From assembly GCA_003254885.1 (NCBI GenBank), contig QANT01006381.1, forward strand, positions 1 through 64,000: a stretch of DNA of 64,000 nt, given 5' to 3'. A program made the translations under genes and the position numbers. A model generated the notes under the pieces. That model saw only the letters and a program-made list of their open reading frames with translations, did no database searches and was not told where the DNA came from. Each line of letters starts with the position of its first letter. Positions within the stretch are counted from its first letter, which is position 1. The stretch is from Purshia tridentata. Its lineage: Eukaryota > Streptophyta > Magnoliopsida > Rosales > Rosaceae. This document shows, piece by piece, positions 1-11,100 of the stretch.

Positions 1-50
1 TCGGATATAAACATTGAAAAAAAAAAAAGTGGCAGTCGATGAGATCTCAC

Positions 51-86
51 CGTTCGTCGGCCGAGAGATGCGTGGCGCGAGTCCAT
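51..86 (-). CDS. Possible first exon of a gene running off the left edge
   Basis: On the minus strand an ATG at 86 opens a short frame reading MDSRHASLGRRT. It stops exactly at a good splice donor (ACG followed by GTGAGATC, intron starting at 50). Upstream on the same strand (about 87-300) lies a UTR-like stretch with a (GA)n/(CT)n run at 175-195, typical of plant 5' leaders. The rest of the gene would lie outside the window, so the product cannot be named. The alternative is that this is untranslated or non-genic GC-rich sequence. The overlapping plus-strand frames here look like shadows. Confidence 0.35.
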
Positions 87-299
87 GTCAGAGAGAAGAC
101 GACCAGCTGCGGAGGACGGTTTTCCTCTGTCTTCTACAGCCTCTGCACGGCGTCTCTCTGCGATTGTTTTCCGGAGAGAGAGAGAGAGAGAGAGACGGCG
201 CTGTGTCAAATTTCTAACGGTTATGGCCCAAATGAAAGAGACGGTCAAAGCGCTTTCATGTCTCGGTTCAAATTCGCTGACCAGGCCCAAATCTAAGCC

Positions 300-2040
300 C
301 ATCTTCTGATTCTTTTTTTTTTTNTTTAATTTTATTTAGTTTATTATTATTAGTTTAAATTTATAATTTTTTATATTTATTATAATTAATTTTTTGTTGT
401 CCCTATCGGTCAAATAACTAAAACGGATCATTTTTCTGAGAAGAACCAATAAAAGAATTTCATTATATCCCTTCTAAAGTCGTTTTATTTCGTCTGATAT
501 TTCGTAGGTATAAACGATATACATATAAAATATATTTATTTTCTGCTTCTGCTATTAATTAAAACTAATAAAAAAGACCTTCGATTGACTAAATATAAAT
601 ACCTAGATGTCTCTTAGTAATGACTTCTCGCGAAATTTGGACTAAAGTACGGAATAGAATAATACAATATATGTAAGACATAAAGTATAAAGTAGTTCCG
701 TTTAGGAATTAGAAAAAAAAAAAAAGACCCCTTTTGCAATATGCCAGAGAAGAATTTGGTCTTCTCAAACGATGATTCAACCAAGATTTTTCTGAAGATT
801 TTTTTAAAAAAAACGATCTTTTGCAATATGCCAGAGAAGAATTTGGTCTTCTCATTGGTAATTCAAACTGAAAGCCACAAAATTGAAGCATAGACATTTA
901 AGAAGAATTTGGTCTTCTCAAACGATGATTCAACCACACTCCAACACAACTTGTTGAGACAATATTCACCATTTTCTTAATTAGCTTATTTTTCCCTGCC
1001 CCTTAGTTACTCATCATCTTCTTTACTATTTACCTAAGTTTCCTCATTTTGCTTTAATCTTAAAAAAGTACAAAGTTAATTTCTCATCTTATAGTAATTT
1101 AGTCAGCTGTCCAGTATTGGAATATTAACACTGTGTTATCTTTTAGTTTTTGCACGTATTAACAATTAGATATCACTATTATGGATCATCAATCTGTTAG
1201 CTAGTAAGAGGATTTTAGTAACCTGGATAACAAAAAGTGTACATTCCAGCAAGACATTAGAGTTGCTCTGTTTTCACTTCTTTCAGCAAACCTTTATTTC
1301 TTTAGTAAACTAATCGTCCGAGTTAATTGTAGCAACTTGGCTTGATTATTGATTGGTTGAAAATTCAAACTTAAAAATATCATTACACCAATAGAAAATA
1401 TGACTGTTATTTTATTCAAGGAAATAGGAGTTGAAGGAATATAAATGGTACAGCAAACTCCACCAAGCAAGTTCCACCCACTTTGGTTTTAAAGTTGGGT
1501 GTTTGATTTTCTTTTGACCGAAAAATAGAGCAAAAAACGACAACGCATAAGGCGAGCATCGCAAAATCAACCTGTAATCTTCCAAACTCTTCCCCAAATC
1601 AAATCTGAGGAAAAATCGTTTACTTCCCAACTTCAGCCCTTCCATAAATTTGAGAAATCTCCAAAATCTTCCCCAACACAAATTGAGGTGTTTGGGGGTT
1701 TCTGAAATTTGATTTACCATTGACGAATGATTCCTCAAATTTTGACTTTTCCTCAAATGCATTCCCAAATTTCAGGAAGAAAGATTGTAGGGAAATTTGC
1801 GATGCTCGACCCATCAACTCCATTGTTTTCGTCCTGATTTGGATGTCACGTTAAACATAACTGTCGTTGTTCCCGAGGCTTGAGAAAACAAATGACAAAT
1901 GAGTTTCCATATGTATGTAACAACCAATTATTTTCTTATTTTAATTCAGTAAGCTTTCCCTATTAATTTAGCTAACCCCTTTGTCTTTTGTTCCATAAGA
2001 ACCCAGGAGGCCAATCAAAGCTGAACTGTCCTCTGCTCTG
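300..2040. other. AT-rich intergenic region with short dispersed repeats
   Basis: I see no gene here. There is an ambiguous base at 324 within a T homopolymer. A repeat family lies at 731-936 (listed separately). The remainder is AT-rich sequence leading to the promoter of the MTP-type transporter; open frames at 1412-1823 have no recognisable protein character. Confidence 0.6.
731..936. repeat. Three copies of a 37-55 bp unit
   Basis: Copies lie at about 731-785, 818-870 and 901-936. The shared core AGAAGAATTTGGTCTTCT is itself an imperfect palindrome. Copies 1 and 3 continue identically (AAACGATGATTCAACCA); copies 1 and 2 share the left half (CTTTTGCAATATGCCAG). The partial, overlapping homology suggests slippage or unequal exchange rather than one clean tandem array. 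Confidence 0.75.
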
Positions 2041-2048
2041 ATTCTAAG

Positions 2049-2641
2049 GTACCTCCATCAATCCCACATGTTCTCTGCCTTCCTTTTCATTTTTGAATTT
2101 TCAGTTTTTGGGTTCTTTGTTTTCATTTTTGAAATGGGTATTTGGATCTTTATGTTGATTTTTATTAAGTGGTTACATAAAAATCATGGATAATGATAGT
2201 TCATGCAAATTTTAATTTTTGGGTAGTTCGACAGTTTTTGGTTGGGACATATTGCTTCGCCTGATTTGTTTTCATGTTTAATTTGGTGTATAATTGCAAA
2301 GTTGGAAGCTTGATATTTAAACTGGCCTTATAATTGATCCTTTGGAATCACCAAGGGTCCCTGAATTTGAGTGTTTTTATTATTGGTGAAGTAGACAGAA
2401 GTATGAGATTGTAGAAAAATATGTATTATCGTTTCTGGGACTAAACATGGTGAATTGATAGAACCAGCTCATAAAGTGATACTGAGAGTAAGAAGTGGCT
2501 TAATATGCAATGTAAACCATTTAGGAGGGCATTACTCAATTTTATTGAGTGAATTATGCAATTAATCATATTACTGCATCTCTTTATCAGATTTTTGTTT
2601 TTGTTTTTTTTAATGAATTAACCATCACTTTGCTGGAGCAG
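2049..2641 (+). other. Probable 5'-UTR intron of the MTP gene
   Basis: Donor AAG/GTACCT at 2048/2049 and acceptor GAGCAG immediately before the start ATG at 2642. The intervening sequence is T-rich, as plant introns are. The donor is the nearest good GT downstream of a leader-like stretch and is inferred; the acceptor is clearer. Confidence 0.5.
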
Positions 2642-3796
2642 ATGGAATATGAGAAGGTGCCCTTGTCTAGACCAGACCCGCACCAGGAAATTGAGATTCC
2701 AATAGTCTCTGAAAGGATTGATGTTCTTCCTGTGCCTCCACAGTTACCTTGCTCTTCTTTTTGTCCTTTCTCCAAAAAGGAAAATACTACTTTGGATTCA
2801 AAACAACGGTCAAAGTCAGCAAGAAAACTTTGCGGGCTCATAATCGTCTATCTGCTGTTTATGGTTGTAGAAATTGTCGGTGGTATCAAAGCCAACAGCC
2901 TTGCAGTGCTCACAGATGCAGCACACTTGCTCACTGATGTTGCTGGATTCTCCATTGCTCTTTTCACAGTAATAGCTTCAGGTTGGGAGGCTACACCATA
3001 CCAGTCTTTTGGATATCACCGTCTTGAGGTTTTGGGTGCCCTCCTATCTGTGCAGCTCATATGGCTGGTCTCTGGGTTCTTGATCTATGAAGCAGTTGAC
3101 AGGATGCTTCACAAAAGTGAAAAGGTGAATGGGGTTCTCATGTTTGCAGTTGCCGCATTTGGATTTATTGTTAACTTCATCATGGTCATGTGGCTTGGTC
3201 ACAATCACTCTCATCATGCCTGTGGGGACTTAGATCATGATCATGGTCATGGTCATGGTCATGGTCATAGTCATAGTCATGATCGTGAAATGGAGGAAGA
3301 ATGTGCAATAACTGAATACGATAAAACTAGTCTGGTGTCAAGTTCTCCAGAAAAGACTAATATATTAAACATAAATCTCCAGGGAGCTTACTTGCACGTC
3401 ATGGCCGATATGATTCAGTCTATTGGGGTGATGATTGCTGGAGCAATCATATGGGCGAAACCAGATTGGTTAATAGTTGATTTATTGTGCACGCTCATAT
3501 TCTCTGTTTTTGCTCTAAGCACAACTGTACCCATGCTTAGAAATATATATGGCATATTGATGGAGAGAACACCAAGTGAGATTGATATTGGCAGGCTAGA
3601 AGAAGGTCTCAAGTGCATCAAAGGAGTTGAGGTTGTTCATGACCTACATGTTTGGGCACTAACACCTGGAAAAACGTTGTTGTCTTGCCATGTAACGCCG
3701 GAGCCGGCAGTAAGCTCTAGTCAGATAATTTACAAGATAAGGGATTACTGTGAAAAAACTTACAGAATACATCATGTAACTATACAGATTGAGTAG
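2642..3796 (+). CDS. Vacuolar-type zinc transporter, CDF family (MTP1/MTPB-like)
   Basis: A 384-residue cation diffusion facilitator of the plant Zn-CDF group, expected to load zinc into the vacuole or another internal compartment by proton antiport. The frame is open further upstream (from 2549), but ATG 2642 follows directly after a CAG splice acceptor. A 5'-UTR intron with a donor near 2049 (CTAAG/GTACCT) is likely; an intronless CDS behind a UTR intron suits this clade. Visible features: an N-terminal cysteine pair (CSSFCPF), six hydrophobic segments, the zinc-site HxxxD motif in TM2 (AHLLTD) and again in TM5 (HVMAD), and a His-rich cytosolic loop of (DHGHGHGHGHSHSHD) type between TM4 and TM5. 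The C-terminal domain contains HDLHVWALT. The His loop is short compared with Arabidopsis MTP1, which points toward MTPB. The family call is firm; the subgroup is inferred. Confidence 0.93.
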   Translation: MEYEKVPLSRPDPHQEIEIPIVSERIDVLPVPPQLPCSSFCPFSKKENTTLDSKQRSKSARKLCGLIIVYLLFMVVEIVGGIKANSLAVLTDAAHLLTDVAGFSIALFTVIASGWEATPYQSFGYHRLEVLGALLSVQLIWLVSGFLIYEAVDRMLHKSEKVNGVLMFAVAAFGFIVNFIMVMWLGHNHSHHACGDLDHDHGHGHGHGHSHSHDREMEEECAITEYDKTSLVSSSPEKTNILNINLQGAYLHVMADMIQSIGVMIAGAIIWAKPDWLIVDLLCTLIFSVFALSTTVPMLRNIYGILMERTPSEIDIGRLEEGLKCIKGVEVVHDLHVWALTPGKTLLSCHVTPEPAVSSSQIIYKIRDYCEKTYRIHHVTIQIE

Positions 3797-4770
3797 TATG
3801 ATATAAAAGCGGCAAGTTGTTAAAAGTCCGCCATTGATTTCTCTGCTAATGTAAAAGCATATGTTGTCTGGTCAAACACATCTAGCTGATCACCTAGTTG
3901 CCTTCTTGAACAAGTAATTAAAATCGGAAATTACTTGGCTTCTAACTTCTAACCCGTCAGAAACTCATCCTTACATGATTATGAGTCATTTCACCTCCAT
4001 TTGATTAAATACATAACAATATAAAGAATAGGTGTATCAATTGTGGAGGGGACATATGAACAATTCAATGCTGGTATAGTTTAACATTGAACTGTACAAA
4101 GAATGAGGGACTCATGAAGTAAGTTTTGATTTGCCTCGTTGAGAGTTGAACTCAAGACCTCCCAGACACGTGTCAACTTTTTTCTCAAAAAACATAGAGT
4201 TTGGGGCGGTGCATAAAATTACGCCACCGCCACATGATGGGTTGGATCATTTTTATTGGCCCTTTGGGCTTCACAGACTAAGCAGACCTTTTCATTGGAA
4301 TGAGCCCAAAATTTTAATGAACTCTGTTAGTAATACCACCACCAAGAGACATCGCGAGAGATAAAACGACAGGAGAAGTCAACAGAAATGAGTGTATGAT
4401 CCGAAACAAAGGTATTAAGATTTTATTACAAGTGAAGAAATGATTTGAAAACGAAACCCTGAATCAAACTTTGAACATACAAGGTTTCTTCTGTTCCATT
4501 AAATCTTTAATTTGAGATGCCAAGCTAACCCCCCAACATTCCAAATTTCAGTAGTTACACTTTATAAAGCAACATAAAACAAATGGCGCATAAGAAAAAG
4601 TAGACCCCCGAGCCAAGCTACAGTCATTTTTAATTTTCACAAGCTTCCTTATCACAGCTCAATGTAAAATTGTATCCTACATGCCTCCCTCTCACCCAAA
4701 AAGGAATAAAAACCTAAGAAAAAATAGTCTGGCATTCAGCAAATCTTTCTCCTCCCCTAGGTCTCACATT
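3797..4770. other. Intergenic: 3' flanks of convergent genes
   Basis: The MTP gene (+) and Rab gene (-) converge here. I see no further coding sequence; it should hold both 3' UTRs and polyadenylation regions. Confidence 0.6.
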
Positions 4771-6392
4771 TTATGTAGAGCAGCAACCTCTTTTGTTCAC
4801 ATTCCCAGAAGCATCACTAACATTAATAGTGGTTCCTTGACCAGGAACAGCAGTATTGGAGACTGCTTCCTGAGCTGCTAGTGCTTTTTTGCTAATGATA
4901 TGGTAGATCTCTGTTAAAATAGTTTGAAAAGCCTTCTCAATATTGGTTGCTTCCAATGCCGATGTCTCAAGAAATGAAAGACCTTCCCTCTCTGCCAAGG
5001 CCTGACCATCATCCCCAGAAACAGCTCTAAGATGGTTCAAGTCAGACTTATTTCCAGTCATCATGATGACAATGTTAGAATCTGCATGGTCCCTCAGTTC
5101 ACGGAGCCACCTTTGGACATTGTCAAAAGTTTGCCGCTTAGTTATGTCATAGACAAGCAGCGCACCAACTGCCCCTCTATAGTAAGCACTGGTGATAGCA
5201 CGGTATCGCTCCTGACCTGCTGTATCCCAGATCTGTGCCTTAACAGTCTTTCCTTCAACCTGTAATTTCAGGCAGAGTTTTAGCAATAGATCAGATTGCA
5301 AACCATAATCCACAAACTCACTTTTGTCATCAATAAATTGTGGTTATGACCACCGAAATATAAACAAATGCATTGTTAAGTTATCAACACTAAGTACACT
5401 AGAAACACAACTGTATGTTTGAAGCTCATATATATTCTCTAGCAACAGTACACGCAACTGTTTCATATACGAAGGGCAACCAACAGAATACATATAACCA
5501 CATTTCATATTTTATAAAAGGACAGTATACACACCATTCATATTACATTCAACCATCTCCTTATTTTCTGAATACAGAAGATAGAGAAAGTGAGACATAC
5601 GTTCTTTCCCATACTTCCACTAAACGACAGAAATTTGGCTTTAGTTCAGTGCCAAACTTAAACATCCAACAGGTTGTTCAAATTATCAAATTCCTCTGTC
5701 AAGAATTCTACAAGCCAGCTTAGTGTTAAGTAAATCCTCACTCTTATCAAACAGAAAGACGGATGTTTATTGTTCTGGTTCATTATGCTTATTTATTTAG
5801 CCATTGACAGCCCCATCCAAGTTCATCAATCATAACCTTCACAAAAACAAAGTACTAAAAAAACCCCAATCTGAGCCTCATTGACCAAGCTATAAATAAC
5901 AATTTTTCTTCTATCTTCAATCAAACACAGCAATCCCTAAAGAATAAGACATACAAATAATCATCTAAAGCTCATAAATATCCAAACTCACATACACGAA
6001 CTTCTAAAACATCAACCAAGTTAATTCTAATTCCAAAAATTAAACCACCTGACCAGCATGACAAACAAAATTCACATACAACGCTCATAAAATAAAAGGA
6101 GTAAAACATAAATCAACTTCCACACTAAGATTAAACACAAGCAGACTTGGTTTAAGTGAATTTACTTAGAGGAGTAAAACATAAATCAACTTCCACACTA
6201 AGATCAAAACCCAAAAATGGAACTTGCCTGTAGAGTTCTGGTGGCGAACTCGACGCCGATAGTGGATTTGGATTCCAAGCAAAACTCATTTCTGGTAAAC
6301 CTAGAGAGAATGTTCGATTTTCCCACACCAGAGTCTCCGATCAGCACGATCTTGAACAGATAGTCGTACTCGTGGTCCACTCTACTCGCCAT
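4771..6392 (-). CDS. RABA2: Rab GTPase, RABA2 (Rab11) group
   Basis: Two exons, 6392-6228 and 5259-4771, give 217 residues. The protein is a small GTPase of the plant Rab11/RABA2 group, which acts in trans-Golgi to plasma membrane and cell-plate traffic. All G motifs are visible: P-loop GDSGVGKS, effector STIGVEF, WDTAGQE, NKSD and ETSAL. The C-terminus ends GCCST, a double-cysteine geranylgeranylation signal. Exon 1 ends in TRTLQ and exon 2 resumes VEGKTVKAQ, exactly where RABA2 proteins are continuous. The intron (968 bp) uses a GC donor, CAG/GCAAGT at 6228/6227, with a normal TTACAG acceptor at 5260-5265. Resemblance is closest to Arabidopsis RABA2b as I remember it. The 5' leader is probably near 6393-6540. 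Confidence 0.95.
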
Positions 6393-8196
6393 ACAGCCTC
6401 TCCTCTCCGATCTCTCTGACCTAGAAATTCAAAATTGAATTCCAATACGAAACAAAAAAGACCCATCAAAATCCATACATACACATACATATTCTACATA
6501 CAGCTAGATCTGTTTCAGAGACCGATCACACTTACCCTTGGGCGAATAGATCGAGGAGCAGAGAATGAGATCCGAGTGTTGTTCGTATTCGAAATCGCGC
6601 GAATTGGAGCCGAAAGCAAAGTTGGGCTCCTCTCACGGATGAAACGGAGAAGACGATGAGGGAGAGGAGGGCTTTTAAAAGTTGAAACGGCAAATAAATA
6701 GATTCTTTTTCTGGGGGAGCAGGACGTCGTCGTTTTCGGGACAACTGGGGATCTGTAATTGGTCAACCTGTGTAATTGTGTGCGAGAGACAGTGAGATAG
6801 ATGCCTGTGACAGTGAGCACCCTGGCCTAACGGTTGGTGTGCCAGATAGACGGATGTTCTTTATTTTTATTTTATTTTTTTAATCTAAAATTGATTAGTT
6901 TTCTCTCGTTTTGGACATTAGTCCACGGTTTGAACGCGTTTTCAATCAGAAGAATTTCAACTCATCTTTTTGTAACTGATGAGTTTGTAGATTAAAAATT
7001 CAAATCATCTGGTCTAGATAAAACAATTGTTTTTAGCACTCGCTTTATCAAATTGGTATATATATACTGATAATATTTATAAAATAAAAAATTTAACATT
7101 TTGTATTGGTGAGCTCTAATGTAAAATGTCGTTAATATGCCCATGGACGGTGATATGAGATAAGGTTAATTAAGCTCTATGCCTTATACACCATGGAATT
7201 AAGAACAATTCTTAGGTCTTGATTAGTCAAGCAACCGTTTCATTCTCTTGCTAATATAACTTAACAATCAAATTCCCGTGTAAATATTTTTAAAATGGCA
7301 CGTTTTCTTTTTGGCCAGGAATGGTACGTTTAATATTTATGTAAATTTGTAGGGATGAGAAAGGGTAACTAGTCAAAAATCCAAGTATTATAATAAATTT
7401 TTGTTTTAAAACAAGTATCATAATCTGAGAGACAGTTATATACAAGCACAGACTTTAGTCTATATCATAATGTATTTGGGTTTTTATTGGATCTGATCAT
7501 CTGTGTAATCATATACTACCTTGTCAAGTCAAAATGTAATAATTAACCTTACAATTTATCTAGGTGTCCATTGATCAATTTTTTAGTAATGCCACTAAAT
7601 TATCACGTTGATCCAAGAAGATGCAATTTTGCCACAAATATTCGATCTCCCTATCTTATGTTTATATATTTTGAAAGAAAAAAAAAAGTCTATTTATTAA
7701 TATGTATTGCCTAAAATTCTCATTATATAATCCACAAATTCTTTATAAATCTTTTTTTAGCAACACTAATTCTTTATAAATTAGTAAATATCTCGATAGC
7801 AAAGTACTTGATTTAAGAGTACCGCTCGATTTGGAAATGGGAATGAAATTTTCGATGTTCAGTAAGCACACTGTTAAAGAATGTAGAAGGGAAAACTAAC
7901 AATGGGTTTGACTAATCATTTCAATCTGTTTGTCTAATTCCAAATTCTGTAAAACATGAGGAAGGTAAATCCTCTCCTAAAAAAAAATCTCATTATTTCG
8001 GGTAATATAGCAATAACTCGGAATTAATTGATAATTGAGGGAACCGATTTTCATATACAAGATAACAAAACTACAGCCCACTGCATCGCATCTAACTGAA
8101 GGTGAAAAAAAATTGTTGCCTGGGGCCATTATCCACTTCAAAATTTGCAAAGGCAGGCATAAATGTAATTTACCAGGAAGAAATAAAACAGACGGC
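6393..8196. other. Intergenic: RABA2 promoter and 3' flank of the SAP30BP-like gene
   Basis: This holds the leader and promoter of the minus-strand Rab gene (GC-richer, 6393-6800), then AT-rich sequence with no recognisable gene. Frames at 6515-6820 lie in the leader and have no family character. Confidence 0.55.
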
Positions 8197-11100
8197 TCAT
8201 GATCTTCTGTCTAACTTCCTTTCACTGGATCTTTTCTCCTCCACCTCTCTCCGTCTCTGCTGCCTGCCAAATGAAAGACCAAGAATTAATTAATCAAATT
8301 TAACCAACAGCAAACATGAAAGTTGGAACTTGGAAACATCTCAAATTCTAGCTTGGTTTGATGGGTCAACCCAAATGCAGCTCAGATTACACCTATTCTA
8401 CTGGTTATAATTGAACATCCCATGGGGGTGGTTTACCCATTATACCAAACAAAGTGGGCGACCTACAAAATACTCCAATTTCTATGATACATAATCACAG
8501 GTCACAGCAACCCATATTCGTAATCTAGAACCACCTCAAATGGGTGACATTGTGCAAGGTTGGAAATCCTATTATACTTCTATTAAGCAATACCAATTCA
8601 GTATCCATCTTGATCCTCTGGCAGTTTGCAATGCAATACAAAGACAAATGAGCATCAAATCATTCAAAGGCAATAAGATCTCCAAACAACTCTATCACTA
8701 AAAAAGGAGATCTATGGAAATCCGGTAACAAATGACATAATGACCTTGTGGTGTGGTATAGGGTTAACAATATAAAACCCACTGTACAGGTCAGGGGTTG
8801 CAGACTCCAAAATCCACTAGTCTGATTATACCTATGACACTCATCTAATGCACGGGCTTGGGAAGCTTGCTTTACATAACACATGACAGTATACTACTCA
8901 ATGAAAACCTCAGAAATTAGTTTCAATATAAGAAGGATACTTGTTTTCTGTGAATAATCGTTGACAAACAAAATTTAAAAGAAAGAAGAAAAAGCTATCA
9001 TGACATGGTCTGCTTCAGTAAGACAATAAAAACAGGAAAGGAATTCACAATAGATGAGCAACATAAGATTGAAAGCAGTTAGAAAAACTTACGCAAAAGC
9101 CAGGTATCCAGCACCAGCATTAGCAGAAGATAAGAGTGTTGCATGAGTACCCACAGTAGACATAGGATCCTGCACTCCAGAAGGAAGAGTATTTTTTCGG
9201 TCACCATCTACCTGAAAGAAGAAAATCATTTGATAAAGTCAGTCAAATGATATCTATCACAATTCATGGGGAAGATAAGCATCCAGATGCATAGATTGAA
9301 ACCTTATCCCACTTTGACTTCTTGTTCGGTCTACCGTCCCGAGGGATGACATCAGCAGTAGGCGGTAAGGAGTTCAACCCAGTAGCAGCCATAGTTGAAA
9401 CACCTGCAAATGACTCTATATAAGAGAAGCATAACAGATTAAAATGAAAGAAAAAGCTTTTGGAAATCCAGGATTAGCCATTAAATTAAGGTTTTTTTAT
9501 CTGATCTTTGACATGTGTTTCACTTAACCACCTAATAAATTTTTTAACTCGATGTGGCACCTTAATTTTGTTTAAAAAAATTAGGGACATTTTGGTCTTT
9601 TGCATCTCCATAAGATATTTTTATGAGTTTTTATACTCATACCCACACATTTTTAATTTTACCCAAAAATCAAAATTTAATCAAGTAAAAAAAAAACATA
9701 GTATCGGGAGTGTGGTGGTGGCGGGAGATGGTTTTGGTAGGTGAACAAGGATTGAGATTGGAGACGGAGGGGCAGAGTGTGGGCAGGGGAGGCAGCAAGG
9801 AAAATGAGCCAGAGGAGCCTTTGGCTAAGGGTGGTTGGCGGCGAAGAGTAGTGCTAAGGCTGAATATATTGATCATGACCAGGGGACCCAGAAAAAGAAT
9901 AAAGCCCCCCAATGGTTTTGGATTCATGGTGGTGGCAAGAGGAGCAAGAGGGTTGTAGGGGTCCAAATCGCAGCGGCAAAGAAGAGGAGGGTGAGAAATC
10001 TTGGAAAAAGAGCCTACTGGAGAAAAAGAGCTTATCTTTCTTGGGGTTGGGTTGGGTTGGGTTGGGTTGGGATGGTGGGGAGTGAGAGGGTGATGGCCTT
10101 TTCATGGGGTTGGGGTTTGGGATTGAGATGGAAGGTAAAATGGGTAATTGGATTTGTGGGCCAGAAACAGAGGCAGAGGCAGAGGTGGTGGATAGTGGTT
10201 GGTCGTGGTCGTGGTTGTGCTGCTGGGTATTGTTATTGGGGGTGGTGGTGAAAGATTTGAAGCTGTCCAAGATTTGGTGGTGGTGTGGATTTGGAGAAAC
10301 CCTCTCCACTTGTCCAAGAACAGTTGATTTCTCGAGTTGGATAGACTTTTTCTTAACTAATTTACATTTATGGAGTCCAAATTATAATTTGGGAAATTGG
10401 GTTCTTCTCCTAAACAATTTACTGATTTTGTGTTTTCAATGGATGTGTGGCAGGTGGCATGTGACATCTATTAAGGAAAGAATCAAGAGAGCCCACTTGA
10501 ATCACAAAAGAGTATTCTCAGCTGGTCTTTGCTGCTGGATTCTCTGAGAAATCTGAGTTCTCTGCTTCAACAGAATTTTCATCTGTGATTACTGAAAGCA
10601 AAGAAAGTCAGGTGGGTAGGAGTGTGATTAGGTGGGTTGGCGGTGGTGACTCGGCCATCTTGGCCGTTGGGGTGGTGGTGGTGGTGGCTGTGCGGGTTAT
10701 GCTCTTTGGGAGAGAGTTATGGTGAAGTGAGGAGGAGGAGGATAATGGTGGGTTGCATTTTTTTCTCTAATAATATGATATTAATATAAAAAGACTAAAA
10801 TGCCTTTATTTTTAACAGAAATATTGATGGAATGTAATGAAGATCTGACATTGAAATTTTTTTAAAATTAAGATGGACCAAGGCCTTGGTTCAGGTGATA
10901 AGTTGTGTCAAATTGGCATAGGTCTTCAGATCAAACCTTAACTACCAAAGATCAACATTAAACGGTTTCGAACCTGAAACAGATACGTTGATTTTAGCTG
11001 CAGTAACAGCTAGTCCAGGCTGTGTTCCTCCTGAAACATATTCAACCTTTTGACTCTTCTTCCTTTCTTGCTCTTTCCTTTCCATTTCACGCCTCATATC

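Noticed and set aside
2549-2641. Upstream in-frame extension of the MTP protein
   Set aside because: Hydrophobic, T-rich translation typical of intron sequence; a splice acceptor sits right before ATG 2642.
10040-10070. Telomere-like GGTTG run
   Set aside because: The unit is GGGTT (GGTTGGGTTGGG), not the plant TTTAGGG repeat, and only about five copies occur within an intron insert.
9854-10309. 151-codon minus-strand frame in the SAP30BP intron
   Set aside because: His/Pro/Ser/Thr low-complexity translation of G-rich DNA; lies inside an intron and has no recognisable domain.
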